Assembly (NCBI GenBank): GCA_934700895.1
Contig: CAKUXV010000004.1
Location: forward strand, 86,558-150,557
DNA: 64,000 nt
Direction of reading: 5' to 3'
Origin: an uncultured Bacilli bacterium
Lineage (GTDB): Bacteria > Bacillota_I > Bacilli_A > RFN20 > CAG-826
Part shown: in pieces, positions 9,103-17,827 of the stretch
Position numbering within the stretch: position 1 is the stretch's first letter
Layout: each line of letters starts with the position of its first letter
The notes under the pieces: generated by a model
The model's database searches: none
Told to the model about the DNA's origin: nothing
The model's input: the letters and a program-made list of their open reading frames with translations, nothing else
Translations under genes and position numbers: made by a program

Positions 9103-10146
9103 TTATTTCAACTTCTTTTCCGTCGCTTCGAACAAGCCGTTGATATAGGCGCATCCCAAAGCGCGGTCGAAGAGTCCGTAACCCGGCTTTCCATCTTCCC
9201 CAAAGATGTTGCGGCCATGGTCGGGACGAACGTATCCGTCGAATCCATTACGAACCAACGCTTCGACGATGCCAGCCATATCGAGGCTGCCGTCTTTGCT
9301 CCAATGGCCCACTTCGCAGAAGGAATCGTGATCGTCCGTCCATTTAACGTTACGTAAATGGACGAAATGAACGCGGCCCTGCTTCGTGTATTTTTCCGCC
9401 ATATGAATCAAATCGTTATGGCGTCCCGCACCAAAGGAACCGGTGCAGAGGGTTAAGCCATTGTTGGTCGAAGGAACCGCGGCGAACATCTTGTCCAAGT
9501 CCTCTTCGCAGGAGACGATACGTGGCAATCCAAACACATCCCAGGGTGGATCATCCGGATGGATGGCCATCTTCACGCCGACTTCATCACAGACGGGAAT
9601 GACTTTGGAAAGGAAATAAACGAGATTTTGGAAGAGGTCTCCATGTGTCATGCTCGAATAGGCTTCGAGTAATCCCTGAAGTTCTTCTTGGCTATAGGAT
9701 TCATCCCATCCCGGGAGATGGAGATGATGGGGATCCACTTTCTTGAAGTCCTCATAGGAATAAGAAAGAGAATTCGAGCCATCCGCGTTTTGGTGATGCA
9801 TGTCTGTACGGAGCCAGTCGAAAACTGGCATGAAGTTGTAGCAGACCACTTTGACCCCGGCTTCAGCGACGCGACGAACGTTTTCGATGTAATTTTCGAT
9901 GTAACGATCGCGGGTCGGGCGTCCGAGTTTGATATCTTCATGAACAGGGATGGATTCGATGACTTCCATCTCTAATCCCGCGGATTCGGAAATCTTTTTG
10001 AGCTTGGCAAGATCTTCTCTTGGCCAGACTTCCCCAACGGGGACGTCATATACCGCGGTGACCACTCCGCTCATGTTCGGGATTTCGCGGATATACTGCA
10101 ATGGGATGCTGTCTTTTTCGCCGTACCAACGGAAGGTGAGTTTCAT
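9103..10146 (-). CDS. uxuA: Mannonate dehydratase
   Basis: Dehydrates D-mannonate to 2-keto-3-deoxy-D-gluconate in glucuronate catabolism; a cytosolic TIM-barrel metalloenzyme. Family landmarks are the N-terminal FRWYGEKDSIPLQYIRQ-like start, GVVTAVYDVPVGEVW, VCYNFMPVFDWLRTD and KMAIHPDDPPWDVFGLPRI with the metal-binding His. Length 347 is normal for the Firmicutes type. The second ATG (10146) is chosen: GGAGG is seven bases before it but only one base before the ATG at 10152. Last gene of the operon, consistent with the SDR at 12949 making mannonate. Confidence 0.95.
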   Translation of the reverse strand: MKLTFRWYGEKDSIPLQYIREIPNMSGVVTAVYDVPVGEVWPREDLAKLKKISESAGLEMEVIESIPVHEDIKLGRPTRDRYIENYIENVRRVAEAGVKVVCYNFMPVFDWLRTDMHHQNADGSNSLSYSYEDFKKVDPHHLHLPGWDESYSQEELQGLLEAYSSMTHGDLFQNLVYFLSKVIPVCDEVGVKMAIHPDDPPWDVFGLPRIVSCEEDLDKMFAAVPSTNNGLTLCTGSFGAGRHNDLIHMAEKYTKQGRVHFVHLRNVKWTDDHDSFCEVGHWSKDGSLDMAGIVEALVRNGFDGYVRPDHGRNIFGEDGKPGYGLFDRALGCAYINGLFEATEKKLK

Positions 10147-10158
10147 GGGCATTCCTCC

Positions 10159-12102
10159 TTAATTTAATGAGCACGCCGCATCATAAGCGGATTTGATCGC
10201 GTTTTCAATCGTGCAAGGCTTGCCTTCAAGGCAATCGCCAATCATAACCACGCGGGCATCCACGCCTTCGAAATCTATCTTATTCTTGAACGAAGTAAGC
10301 GCGGTGACGATGGTGTCGCCTTCGAATTTGGCTTCGCCGGTCACTTGTCCTTCCGCGTTCAACGTGTCGACGCGTACGCCATCCTTTTCAAAGGCTTTGA
10401 TTTTGGAAAGGGTATGGACGCCGACATGGTGGGCTTCAAAGGATTTGAGGATCGTTGGAAGAATCGTCGAGCTTTCTTCCTTGGCGATTTTCTCCTGCAT
10501 TTCCACGATTTCAACGGAATAGCCGCGTTCGGCAAGATATTCGGCCGTTTCGGTGCCAACAAGTCCGCCACCGCAGACAATGACCTTGCCAAAGGGAATC
10601 GAGCGATTGGCCAAGACATCCCAAGCAGAGAGAACGTTCGGCAAATCATAGCCCGGGAAATGGATGTCCGCGTTGTGGGCACCGATCGCGACGAAGACAT
10701 CGTCGAAATCCTTGGCCATCTCCTTGGTGAATTCGCTGTTCAAATGGATTTGAACGCCGAGCTCCTTCATCTGATATTCAAAATAAGAGAGGAGACGGCG
10801 CATTTCCTCTTTGCGGGGAGGGACGGAAGCGATGTTGATTTGTCCGCCAACGGAAAGACTCTTTTCAAAAACTTCAACGTGATGGCCGCGAAGGGTCAAG
10901 ACGCGGGCGGCTTCGAGTCCAGCTACGCCAGCCCCCACTACGGCAACGCGATGGGGTGTCGCCGCCTTTTCGATATGACGGGTCGCCTCAAATCCGTTTT
11001 CCGCGTTCAATACGCAGGAAAGGAAGCGACGGCTCGTAATGGCATCGGTGCAGCCTTTGTTGCACATGATGCATTCACGGATGGCACCGGGTTTGCCTTC
11101 TTGAAGTTTGTTGGCGAAGTCGGGATCCGCAAGAAGAGAACGGCCATAGGAGACCATGTCGCAGACGCCTTGTTCAAGCAAGGCTTCTCCGACCATCGGG
11201 CTCACGATGCGGCCAACGAGAGAAACGGGAATCGAAACGGCTTTCTTCACCGCTTTGCATTCTTCTAACATGAAGTTATAGGGACGGGTTCCCATTGCCG
11301 GAATCGTGTCGTTCATGTTGCCCGTGTGGTTGGCTTGAGCGACGTGAATCATGTTCACGCCATGGGCTTCGAGCAATTTGGCGAGTTCAACCGCTTCTTC
11401 TAGCGGCAATCCGCCTTTTCCTAGCATTGAGCCATCCGGCTGCTTGGTGATGATGGGGAGCTTGTATTCGATGAGCATGTCGCCCGAAACTTCTTTGATA
11501 GCTTTTACGACCATCAAGGCGAAACGGACGCGGTTTTCAAACGATCCGCCGAATTCGTCCGTGCGGTGATTGATAATGGGGGAGCAAAGCGAACCCACCA
11601 AACGGTCGCCGTGGATTTCCACCACATCAATTCCAGCAGCCACCATTCTCTTCACGCAGGCTTGGAAACGGCCAAGGATGGTTTGGAGTTGCTCTTTGGT
11701 CACTTCATTGGAGAAGTGAAGCATATCGTGATGGAGTTTTTCGCGGCCTTCTTGCATCTTGCCCGCCGCGAAAAGCTTAGCAAGTCCATCCGCGTCATAT
11801 TCGGGATGGAAGATTTGTAGGCCAACTTTAGCCCCGTAATGATGGAGCGAATCCGCGAGGGCTTTGAATCCCGGGATTTGGGCGTCCATGAATAGTTTCG
11901 GAGTCGGGGAGAAGGTTGGAATGGGGACGACGTCGCCTAAAACGATATAGGCGGTACCGCCTTTGGCCAAACGAGTATAGAACGAAAGGGATTGCTCGCC
12001 GATCGAGCCGTCCTTTTCTTCGTACCCCGTCGTTAGAGGCGGGAACATGATGCGGTTTTTAAACGTGACGTTTTTAACCGTCAAGGGTTCAAGCAATTTC
12101 AT
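10159..12102 (-). CDS. Old-yellow-enzyme family Fe-S flavoprotein (NADH:flavin oxidoreductase)
   Basis: Relative of 2,4-dienoyl-CoA reductase, trimethylamine dehydrogenase and enoate reductases. An FMN TIM barrel (about 1-340) with VVEIHGDRLVGSLCSPIINHRTDEFGGSFENR-type sequence is followed by a 4Fe-4S cysteine cluster (CIMCNKGC and a fourth Cys 12 residues on), then an FAD/NAD module with GAGVAGLEAARVL and a second glycine motif VVCGGGLVGTETAEYL. In family members the barrel reduces an activated C=C bond. Its place between uxuA and uxuB suggests a sugar-acid or aromatic substrate released from the imported glycan. The start at 12102 follows GGAGGAAAATAAA. Confidence 0.88.
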   Translation of the reverse strand: MKLLEPLTVKNVTFKNRIMFPPLTTGYEEKDGSIGEQSLSFYTRLAKGGTAYIVLGDVVPIPTFSPTPKLFMDAQIPGFKALADSLHHYGAKVGLQIFHPEYDADGLAKLFAAGKMQEGREKLHHDMLHFSNEVTKEQLQTILGRFQACVKRMVAAGIDVVEIHGDRLVGSLCSPIINHRTDEFGGSFENRVRFALMVVKAIKEVSGDMLIEYKLPIITKQPDGSMLGKGGLPLEEAVELAKLLEAHGVNMIHVAQANHTGNMNDTIPAMGTRPYNFMLEECKAVKKAVSIPVSLVGRIVSPMVGEALLEQGVCDMVSYGRSLLADPDFANKLQEGKPGAIRECIMCNKGCTDAITSRRFLSCVLNAENGFEATRHIEKAATPHRVAVVGAGVAGLEAARVLTLRGHHVEVFEKSLSVGGQINIASVPPRKEEMRRLLSYFEYQMKELGVQIHLNSEFTKEMAKDFDDVFVAIGAHNADIHFPGYDLPNVLSAWDVLANRSIPFGKVIVCGGGLVGTETAEYLAERGYSVEIVEMQEKIAKEESSTILPTILKSFEAHHVGVHTLSKIKAFEKDGVRVDTLNAEGQVTGEAKFEGDTIVTALTSFKNKIDFEGVDARVVMIGDCLEGKPCTIENAIKSAYDAACSLN

Positions 12103-12103
12103 T

Positions 12104-12949
12104 TTATTTTCCTCCATTTTCTAAAAAGTCATGGAATTCATGAATGTATCGGGCTTCCACTTCGTCGTGGTATTGCCCTTTTTCAATGAGAGGGGCCACT
12201 TCTTTTTGCAGTCTCTCCCAACTTTCCGCTTCCTTCGTGGGGATAATCGGATAGAAATGCACGTGGTTGGCTTCTGCCGCTTTTAAGTCGCCGAGGGCGT
12301 CTCCTAGCATCACCACGTTGTCTGGAGAATAGCCTAAGGCCAATCCTTGGGCGATGATGTCTTTCTTTGATCCCTTGTCTTGGCAAGCGCAATCTAAGAA
12401 ATAAGGCATAAGGCCACGGGAAGTCCATTCTTCGTAGACGGCATCCTTGTTTGCACTCGAAACGCCCAATAAATCCGCGAAGAGGCTAAGGGTTTTTAAA
12501 GTTTCCTTCACGCCTTCAAATTCTTGGGCAGGGGGCAAAGAAGCAATCGAGGCATTGACCAAATTTGACCACTCAAGAGCCATTTTTAAGCAGGCGGGGT
12601 GGCTGGATTTGGTGATCCATCCCCCCAATGCTTCGTTACTTAAGGCCGAAGAATGATCGACGAAATCCTCAAAATCCTCTAAACCTTCCGGAGCATAACC
12701 ATATCGTTCTTTCACAAAGAGCAGGATGGCCTTTAAGCCCTGGAAACGGTTGATGCCCCTCGTCAAAGAATAGAGATTCAACCGATTCCATTCGTTTAGG
12801 ATCTCTTCGCGATGAGGCGGAAGAGGAAAGGCGTCGAAGAGACACGGACCGAAGGAGCGAAGATGCTTCACGGTCATCGTGTCCATGATCGTGCCGTCCG
12901 AATCAATGCAGATGAGGAAATCGTGGGAGCGAGTTCCAGAAAGCATCAT
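12104..12949 (-). CDS. HAD-superfamily phosphatase, sugar-acid operon
   Basis: Motif I is CIDSDGTIMDT with the nucleophilic Asp near residue 16; motif II is GVSSAN; the motif III/IV region is KGSKKDIIAQG with MLGDALGDLKAAEANH. The cap of about 120 residues is helical, as in the phosphoglycolate-phosphatase class. Length 281. It overlaps the SDR stop by one base (TGATG), so it is coupled to uxuB. Clearing a dead-end phosphorylated sugar acid would fit, but the substrate is not evident. Confidence 0.82.
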   Translation of the reverse strand: MMLSGTRSHDFLICIDSDGTIMDTMTVKHLRSFGPCLFDAFPLPPHREEILNEWNRLNLYSLTRGINRFQGLKAILLFVKERYGYAPEGLEDFEDFVDHSSALSNEALGGWITKSSHPACLKMALEWSNLVNASIASLPPAQEFEGVKETLKTLSLFADLLGVSSANKDAVYEEWTSRGLMPYFLDCACQDKGSKKDIIAQGLALGYSPDNVVMLGDALGDLKAAEANHVHFYPIIPTKEAESWERLQKEVAPLIEKGQYHDEVEARYIHEFHDFLENGGK

Positions 12950-13797
12950 CAGACTCCGCTATAGGACGAGAATCCGCCATCGATGGGGACGCAGATGCCC
13001 GTGATGAAGCTGGCCGCTTCCGGGCTAAGAAGGAAGAGAGTCGCACCAACAAGCTCTTCCACTTCTCCAAACCGTCCCATCGGGGTCGCATTCAAGATTT
13101 TGTGGGTACGAGCCGTGGGCGTGCCATCTTCGTTCCAAAGCAATTTGGCGTTTTGGGTCGTGGAGAAGAATCCCGGAGCAATCGCGTTGACGCGGATGCC
13201 GATGTGAGAGAAATGAACGGCGAGCCATTGGGTGAAGTTTTTCACCGCGGATTTGGCTCCGCTATAGGCCGGAATCTTGGTCAGTGGGGTATAGGCGTTC
13301 ATGCTGGCAATATTGAGAATGGAGCAGCCTTTCCTTCCCACCATGTCTTTGGCAAAAACTTGGGAGGGGAGGAGGGTTCCGATGAAATTCAAATTGAAGA
13401 CGAATTCAACTCCTTTCTCGTCCAAATCGAAGAAGGTCTTCATTTCTTTTTGGGCATCGTCAAGTTCGGCGAATTCGTTATCCGTGGTCGCGCGGGGATT
13501 GTTTCCACCGGCGCCGTTAACGAGAATATCGCAGGGTCCGAAGTCCGCCAAAATCTTTTGATGGGCTTCTTCTAGCGCTTCTTTGTTCAAAACGTTAGCA
13601 GCATAACCTTTTGCAATAAATCCTTCCTCCACGATTTTGGCAGCGGCTCTATCGGCGGCTTCTTGATTGAGGTCGAGAAGAGCGACTTTGGCACCGCATT
13701 GGGCAATGGCTTCCGCAAGGCTGGAGCAGATGACTCCGCCGGCGCCAGTCACGACGACGACTTTGTCTTTCAAATCGATTTCAAATGGCAATTTCAT
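12949..13797 (-). CDS. uxuB: SDR-family D-mannonate oxidoreductase (fructuronate reductase)
   Basis: Short-chain dehydrogenase likely interconverting D-fructuronate and D-mannonate with NAD(P)H. The cofactor motif is VVVTGAGGVICSSLAEA; the active site has NGAGGNNP, a Ser in NIASMNAY, and YSGAK with catalytic Tyr and Lys; SPEAASFITGICVPIDGGFSSYSG closes the fold. This matches the SDR (YjmF) type rather than the long-chain UxuB of E. coli. The start at 13797 follows AAAGGAGGCAAAAAC; an upstream in-frame reading would overlap GH3. Assignment rests on family and on uxuA in the operon. Confidence 0.85.
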   Translation of the reverse strand: MKLPFEIDLKDKVVVVTGAGGVICSSLAEAIAQCGAKVALLDLNQEAADRAAAKIVEEGFIAKGYAANVLNKEALEEAHQKILADFGPCDILVNGAGGNNPRATTDNEFAELDDAQKEMKTFFDLDEKGVEFVFNLNFIGTLLPSQVFAKDMVGRKGCSILNIASMNAYTPLTKIPAYSGAKSAVKNFTQWLAVHFSHIGIRVNAIAPGFFSTTQNAKLLWNEDGTPTARTHKILNATPMGRFGEVEELVGATLFLLSPEAASFITGICVPIDGGFSSYSGV

Positions 13798-13813
13798 GTT
13801 TTTGCCTCCTTTT

Positions 13814-15577
13814 TTAGAAAGTGGTGTTGGGCGTTCCGCAGAACGCGTCGACGGGAGAAATACCTTCAAACTTTCCCCTGCCTAATAGTTTATCGATGAG
13901 GACGTCCACCGTCACAACATTCTTGTCATAAGCATTGATGTAATTTCTTGCCTGCGGGACATCGAAGAGGTGGAACGGGGAACAGAAGGAAATGAAGAGG
14001 ACGGGCAATTCGAACACATACCAAGGCACATCCGCGGTTCCTTTGGATAATTTCCAGGAAATGCGCTGCACCGTGTTATGGGAATCGAAATGGGCTAATT
14101 GGATGACAAGATCATAATGATCGGTCAAATCATGGATTGGAGTCTTGTTGTTATAGACGTTCCCCACCAAACGGAAGGCCTCCATCGGGGGCAATTTCTT
14201 GGCTTTGTCCATCAAGGATTCGAAGATCGTAACTTCAAACCCTTCTTTTTCTAGTTTTTCTTTCACTTGCTCCGCGAGGGTTAAGCCCCGCTTCGGCATC
14301 ATGAAGGCAAAGGGGTTTTCATCTTCTTGGCCCACAAGAAGAATCCGGCGATACTTTTCCGGCGCAAGAGGGAAGAGATGGTCTTCGTCTTTAACTAACG
14401 TAATCCCCTTTTCCGCGACTTCTTTGGTATAAACGGAATCTTCTTTCAAAACCTCTTTGATTTTTCCTTCGTCAAAAGAGGGGTAATCCTTCTCCCAATC
14501 GAAGGAAGCGTATCCGAGTTTGGCTTTTAAGCCTAGAATGCGGCGAAGCGCATCATTTAAGCGGGCCTCGTCGAAGATGCCTTTTTCATAGCCTTCGGCA
14601 ATAAAGGACAAATCTTCTTCATAATCGTTATAGAAGAGAATCATGTCCATCCCGCTAGCGATCGCTAAGGGCAACAAGTCTTTTCTTTTGCCCGCGCAGG
14701 TGAATCCGACCATGTGGGTCGCATCCGTCACGGCGAGACCGTTGAAGCCAAGTTTTTCTTTTAATAAGCCGTTGATCAGTTTCGGGCAAATCGTGGCAGG
14801 ACGGTAGGCAAGTTCGGGGTGATTGGCATCCTTTCCTGCGTAAGAAGGCAAGGAAATATGTCCGACCATCACCATGTCTAGTCCTTCTTGAATTAAGGAG
14901 GAATAGACCATGCCGAAGCTCTTGTCCCATTCTTCTTGGGATAAGGGGTTGGTCACGGGGGCTAAATGCTGGTCCCGTTCATCATACCCGTCTCCCGGGA
15001 AATGCTTCGCCGCGGCGAGCAAGCCCTGTGAATGGATGCCGCGAAGGAATTCAAGGGACATCGCCTTTACTTTTTCGGGGTCGTTGCCAAACGTGCGATT
15101 AGAAATCACGGGGTTATGGAAATCATGATGGATATCCACGATAGGGGCGAAAATCGTATTGACGCCAACCAGGGATGCTTCCTTGGCCGAAACTTCACCA
15201 AGCTCATAGGCTAGATGCAAGTCATTGGTCGCGGCGATTTTGGTTTCGCAGCCCACCAAAGTTCCGCCATTGAAGGCTCCGTTGCCACCGGATTCGCAAT
15301 TGGCCGCCACAAAGCAAGGAATCGAAGAATATTTCTGCACGTTGCGGTTATGGTCATAGATGTCTTTGGCCGAACCGGGATTATAACGGACGCCTCCCGG
15401 CGCGTGTTTCTCCATGTTTTCTTTTAGATCCTCTTCCTTTTTGGAGGCGGTTAAATCGATGAAGAGCTGTTTGAATTTCGTCTCGAGATCCATGGAGGCA
15501 ATGGTGTTCTCGACCCAGGCAATTTGATCTGGATTTAATTCGTATGGCTTTTTGGTCAAATCTACGAATTTAGGCAT
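13814..15577 (-). CDS. Glycoside hydrolase family 3 enzyme
   Basis: GH3 enzyme of the beta-N-acetylhexosaminidase-like branch, acting on imported oligosaccharides since no signal peptide is present. The TIM barrel (about 20-370) carries AAKHFPGDGYDERDQHLAP, the NagZ-type loop (usually KHFPGHG...DSH) with the catalytic His-containing loop, and LAVTDATHMVGF with the nucleophile Asp. A C-terminal alpha/beta domain (about 400-560) follows. Length 587. The loop has Asp where His is usual (PGDG against PGHG), so substrate preference may differ. Start follows AAAGGAGGGACGTCT. Confidence 0.88.
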   Translation of the reverse strand: MPKFVDLTKKPYELNPDQIAWVENTIASMDLETKFKQLFIDLTASKKEEDLKENMEKHAPGGVRYNPGSAKDIYDHNRNVQKYSSIPCFVAANCESGGNGAFNGGTLVGCETKIAATNDLHLAYELGEVSAKEASLVGVNTIFAPIVDIHHDFHNPVISNRTFGNDPEKVKAMSLEFLRGIHSQGLLAAAKHFPGDGYDERDQHLAPVTNPLSQEEWDKSFGMVYSSLIQEGLDMVMVGHISLPSYAGKDANHPELAYRPATICPKLINGLLKEKLGFNGLAVTDATHMVGFTCAGKRKDLLPLAIASGMDMILFYNDYEEDLSFIAEGYEKGIFDEARLNDALRRILGLKAKLGYASFDWEKDYPSFDEGKIKEVLKEDSVYTKEVAEKGITLVKDEDHLFPLAPEKYRRILLVGQEDENPFAFMMPKRGLTLAEQVKEKLEKEGFEVTIFESLMDKAKKLPPMEAFRLVGNVYNNKTPIHDLTDHYDLVIQLAHFDSHNTVQRISWKLSKGTADVPWYVFELPVLFISFCSPFHLFDVPQARNYINAYDKNVVTVDVLIDKLLGRGKFEGISPVDAFCGTPNTTF

Positions 15578-15612
15578 AGACGTCCCTCCTTTCTTTTCAA
15601 TATCTTGGAAAC

Positions 15613-15636
15613 GGGGGCAGGCCGAAGCCCGCCCCC
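15613..15636 (-). other. Strong intercistronic hairpin with UUCG tetraloop
   Basis: On the minus strand GGGGGCGGGC and GCCTGCCCCC close a TTCG loop, in the gap between the lipoprotein stop and the GH3 start. There is no T-run after it, so it is more likely an RNA-stabilising or processing hairpin than a terminator. Confidence 0.7.
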
Positions 15637-15655
15637 AAGTTCAGTGATTTGGCGA

Positions 15656-17059
15656 TTAGGCCAAGGTGATGGTGATGGCGTTAGCGCCTTCGACGATCGA
15701 GAAGCACCAATAACCAAACATTTCTTTACCACCCAACGCGTCTTTTCCGTTGTTCTTAACGGAAGAAACAGTCTTGCCTTCGGGAGCAGTGACCTTGAGG
15801 GCAAGGGTGTTGCCAACAACGAGTTTGTTCGCATCGGCCGGGACTAAGTGTTGGAAGTCTTGGCCAGCGCAGGTCATTGCGACGACCGTGCAGCCTTGGA
15901 GGTCTTCCGGAAGAACAAGGGTGCCGACTTTGACATCCGGGTTCTTGTCAGAGCCTTGGATGTTGACGCCGACTTTGTTGACGCCTTCTTGGATTTCGAA
16001 ATAGAAGAATCCGTCATCGGAGGGCTTTTCAAGAGAGGTCGTGCCGAGGGTGACGCGGACGATGGTGTTGGAACCGGCCGGGGTCACTTTGACGGCGAGG
16101 TATTGTCCAACGACAACTTCGGCGCCATTAGTAACGGCAGTTCTTTCGCCGCCAATGGTCGGGGTGGTGAAGACTTCGACGATGGCATTATCCGGGCTCG
16201 GGATCGAGACGGTGCCTTTGGTCAATTGATGATCAATGGTGGCTTTCTTTTCGATGGCTTGGCCATAGGTGGCGCTATAAGCACGGGTGCCGGCGATCGA
16301 AACCGCGGGGGCCGGGTTCATGATCGGCATGGCGAGTTGAGCGTTGATCGCTTCGGTGTAGGAAGTGACATAGCCAGAAGCGTTGGTTTGAACGGTGTAA
16401 ACGCCAGCCTTCTTGCCTTCGGCGCTCGGGAAGTCGGAAACGCCGCCGTCGGTGTTATAACCAACATAGGAAGAGGTCGCATCGAATTGGACGCCTGCTC
16501 CTTCCACTTTTGCGGTGGGTTCAGCATCTAAGAATTCGCTAGCTTCGATGTTGCCAGTGGATAGACCGAATTCGCGGTGGAAATAGCTGTCCGCGCCGTC
16601 GTAAAGAGCGGTGGAGGTAGAGATGTCACCCGCGTTGTTGTGGGAAATCTTGACCAAGAATTCATCGATTTTGGCACGAGCGGCTTCTTCGGAAGCGAGC
16701 TTGGTCGGATTTTCCATGACGTTGGTGAGATAAAAATAATCAGATTCGACCTTGTAAACCAAAGCTTCAGCCTTGCTTTCAACACCCTTATCCTTGCCGT
16801 TGCGAACAACGTGGAGGTAGAGGTTGCCAGCGGTTAAATCGTATTCGCCGGTGGTGACGTCGTCGATATTGTGCTCAAAGCTGGAAAGGGCTTTGTTGTC
16901 GACGGTAACGTCGTATTTGGCCGTATAGGTGAATTGAACGGTGCCGGTCAATTCTTTGCTGAAGCCGTTGATGATTTCGGCTGCAGATTTTCCGCCGCCG
17001 CAGCTCGCAAGAAGAGCAGCCGAGGCGAGGACCATGATGATTTTGCTGTTGTTTTTCAT
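15656..17059 (-). CDS. Surface lipoprotein with C-terminal tandem repeats
   Basis: A lipoprotein signal peptide is clear: MKNNSKIIMVLASAALLASC with the lipid-modified Cys20, then GGGKSAAE. The middle has no family I recognise. The last 200 residues contain two diverged copies of a beta-sandwich-like unit of about 75 residues: VVVGQYLAVKVTPAG ending DGFFYFEIQEGVNKV, and LVVGNTLALKVTAPEG ending MFGYWCFSIVEGANAI. These look like carbohydrate- or wall-binding modules. It lies between the importer/esterase and GH3, so a role in capturing the substrate outside the cell is plausible. Confidence 0.75.
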   Translation of the reverse strand: MKNNSKIIMVLASAALLASCGGGKSAAEIINGFSKELTGTVQFTYTAKYDVTVDNKALSSFEHNIDDVTTGEYDLTAGNLYLHVVRNGKDKGVESKAEALVYKVESDYFYLTNVMENPTKLASEEAARAKIDEFLVKISHNNAGDISTSTALYDGADSYFHREFGLSTGNIEASEFLDAEPTAKVEGAGVQFDATSSYVGYNTDGGVSDFPSAEGKKAGVYTVQTNASGYVTSYTEAINAQLAMPIMNPAPAVSIAGTRAYSATYGQAIEKKATIDHQLTKGTVSIPSPDNAIVEVFTTPTIGGERTAVTNGAEVVVGQYLAVKVTPAGSNTIVRVTLGTTSLEKPSDDGFFYFEIQEGVNKVGVNIQGSDKNPDVKVGTLVLPEDLQGCTVVAMTCAGQDFQHLVPADANKLVVGNTLALKVTAPEGKTVSSVKNNGKDALGGKEMFGYWCFSIVEGANAITITLA

Positions 17060-17079
17060 AACAATCTCCTTTTATTTGA

Positions 17080-17826
17080 TTAGGCCTTTTTGCCTAAAGA
17101 AACCCATTTTTTCATCGTATCAAAGGCAACGATGATCTCCTTTTCCCAGAACGTCCAACTGTGGTCGGCTCCTGGAACGAACCGATATTCGACGCCCACG
17201 TGATTTTCCTTTAAAAAGGTATTGAATTCACGGCTGGGGCCGATGATGAAGTCTTTTTCTCCAATGCTCAAGAACACGTGCAGGTCCTTCTCCTTTTGCT
17301 TCAGGAAATGGCTTTGCAAGGTTCCGAATTTGCTTTCGTCGATGAAGTCCGGCTTCGTTGCGGGCGAGAGGGCCACGCATCCATCGTATTTCTCGACGTT
17401 GGTGAGGTAATGGTACAAAGCGCCGTACCCACCCATCGAAACCCCGATCACGAATAACGGGGCTTCGGGGGAAAGGTTCTTAAAATTCCCATAGAGGTAA
17501 TCCAGTAGGTCTTCTTCAAGGAAGTCATAATGGTTATCGATGGGGCCGAGGTTTAGGTACCACTTGTTCTCGCCGTTGATGAAGCAGGCGGCGAAGTGAT
17601 TCTTTTCGCAAAGCGATTCGATCGTCGTGTTGTTGATCCAGGCTTTGCGATTGTCGCCGAAGCCGCATAGTCCAATGACGAGTGGGAAATGCTCCGTGCG
17701 GTGTTGGTAATATTCCTTATCGTGGTTATTGAGCGCTTCGTGCAAATTTGCAGACGGGAGAATCAAGGAGATCTCCACGCGGCGACCGAGGTGCTTGGCG
17801 TAGAAATCAATGTCCATTCTCGCCAT
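17080..17826 (-). CDS. Esterase of the alpha/beta-hydrolase esterase-D type
   Basis: Predicted cytosolic serine esterase resembling EstA/tributyrin esterases and acetyl esterases that remove ester groups from plant-glycan fragments. The nucleophile elbow is GVSMGGYGALYH, the Asp lies near GEKDFIIGPS, and the His is in GADHSWTFW close to the C-terminus. Length 248 matches the family. The ATG at 17826 follows GGAGGCAAGTGAT and is one base from the SBP stop, so it is tightly coupled. In a uronate operon it may deacetylate or demethylate the imported oligosaccharide (inference). Confidence 0.88.
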   Translation of the reverse strand: MARMDIDFYAKHLGRRVEISLILPSANLHEALNNHDKEYYQHRTEHFPLVIGLCGFGDNRKAWINNTTIESLCEKNHFAACFINGENKWYLNLGPIDNHYDFLEEDLLDYLYGNFKNLSPEAPLFVIGVSMGGYGALYHYLTNVEKYDGCVALSPATKPDFIDESKFGTLQSHFLKQKEKDLHVFLSIGEKDFIIGPSREFNTFLKENHVGVEYRFVPGADHSWTFWEKEIIVAFDTMKKWVSLGKKA

Positions 17827-17827
17827 A

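Noticed and set aside
10345..11268. Long plus-strand open frame of 307 codons
   Set aside because: Lies wholly antisense to the old-yellow-enzyme gene; its sequence is the low-complexity shadow expected of that gene's codon use, with no ribosome binding site or family motif.
15848..16531. Plus-strand open frame of 227 codons
   Set aside because: Antisense to the lipoprotein gene, which has a clear signal peptide and ribosome binding site.
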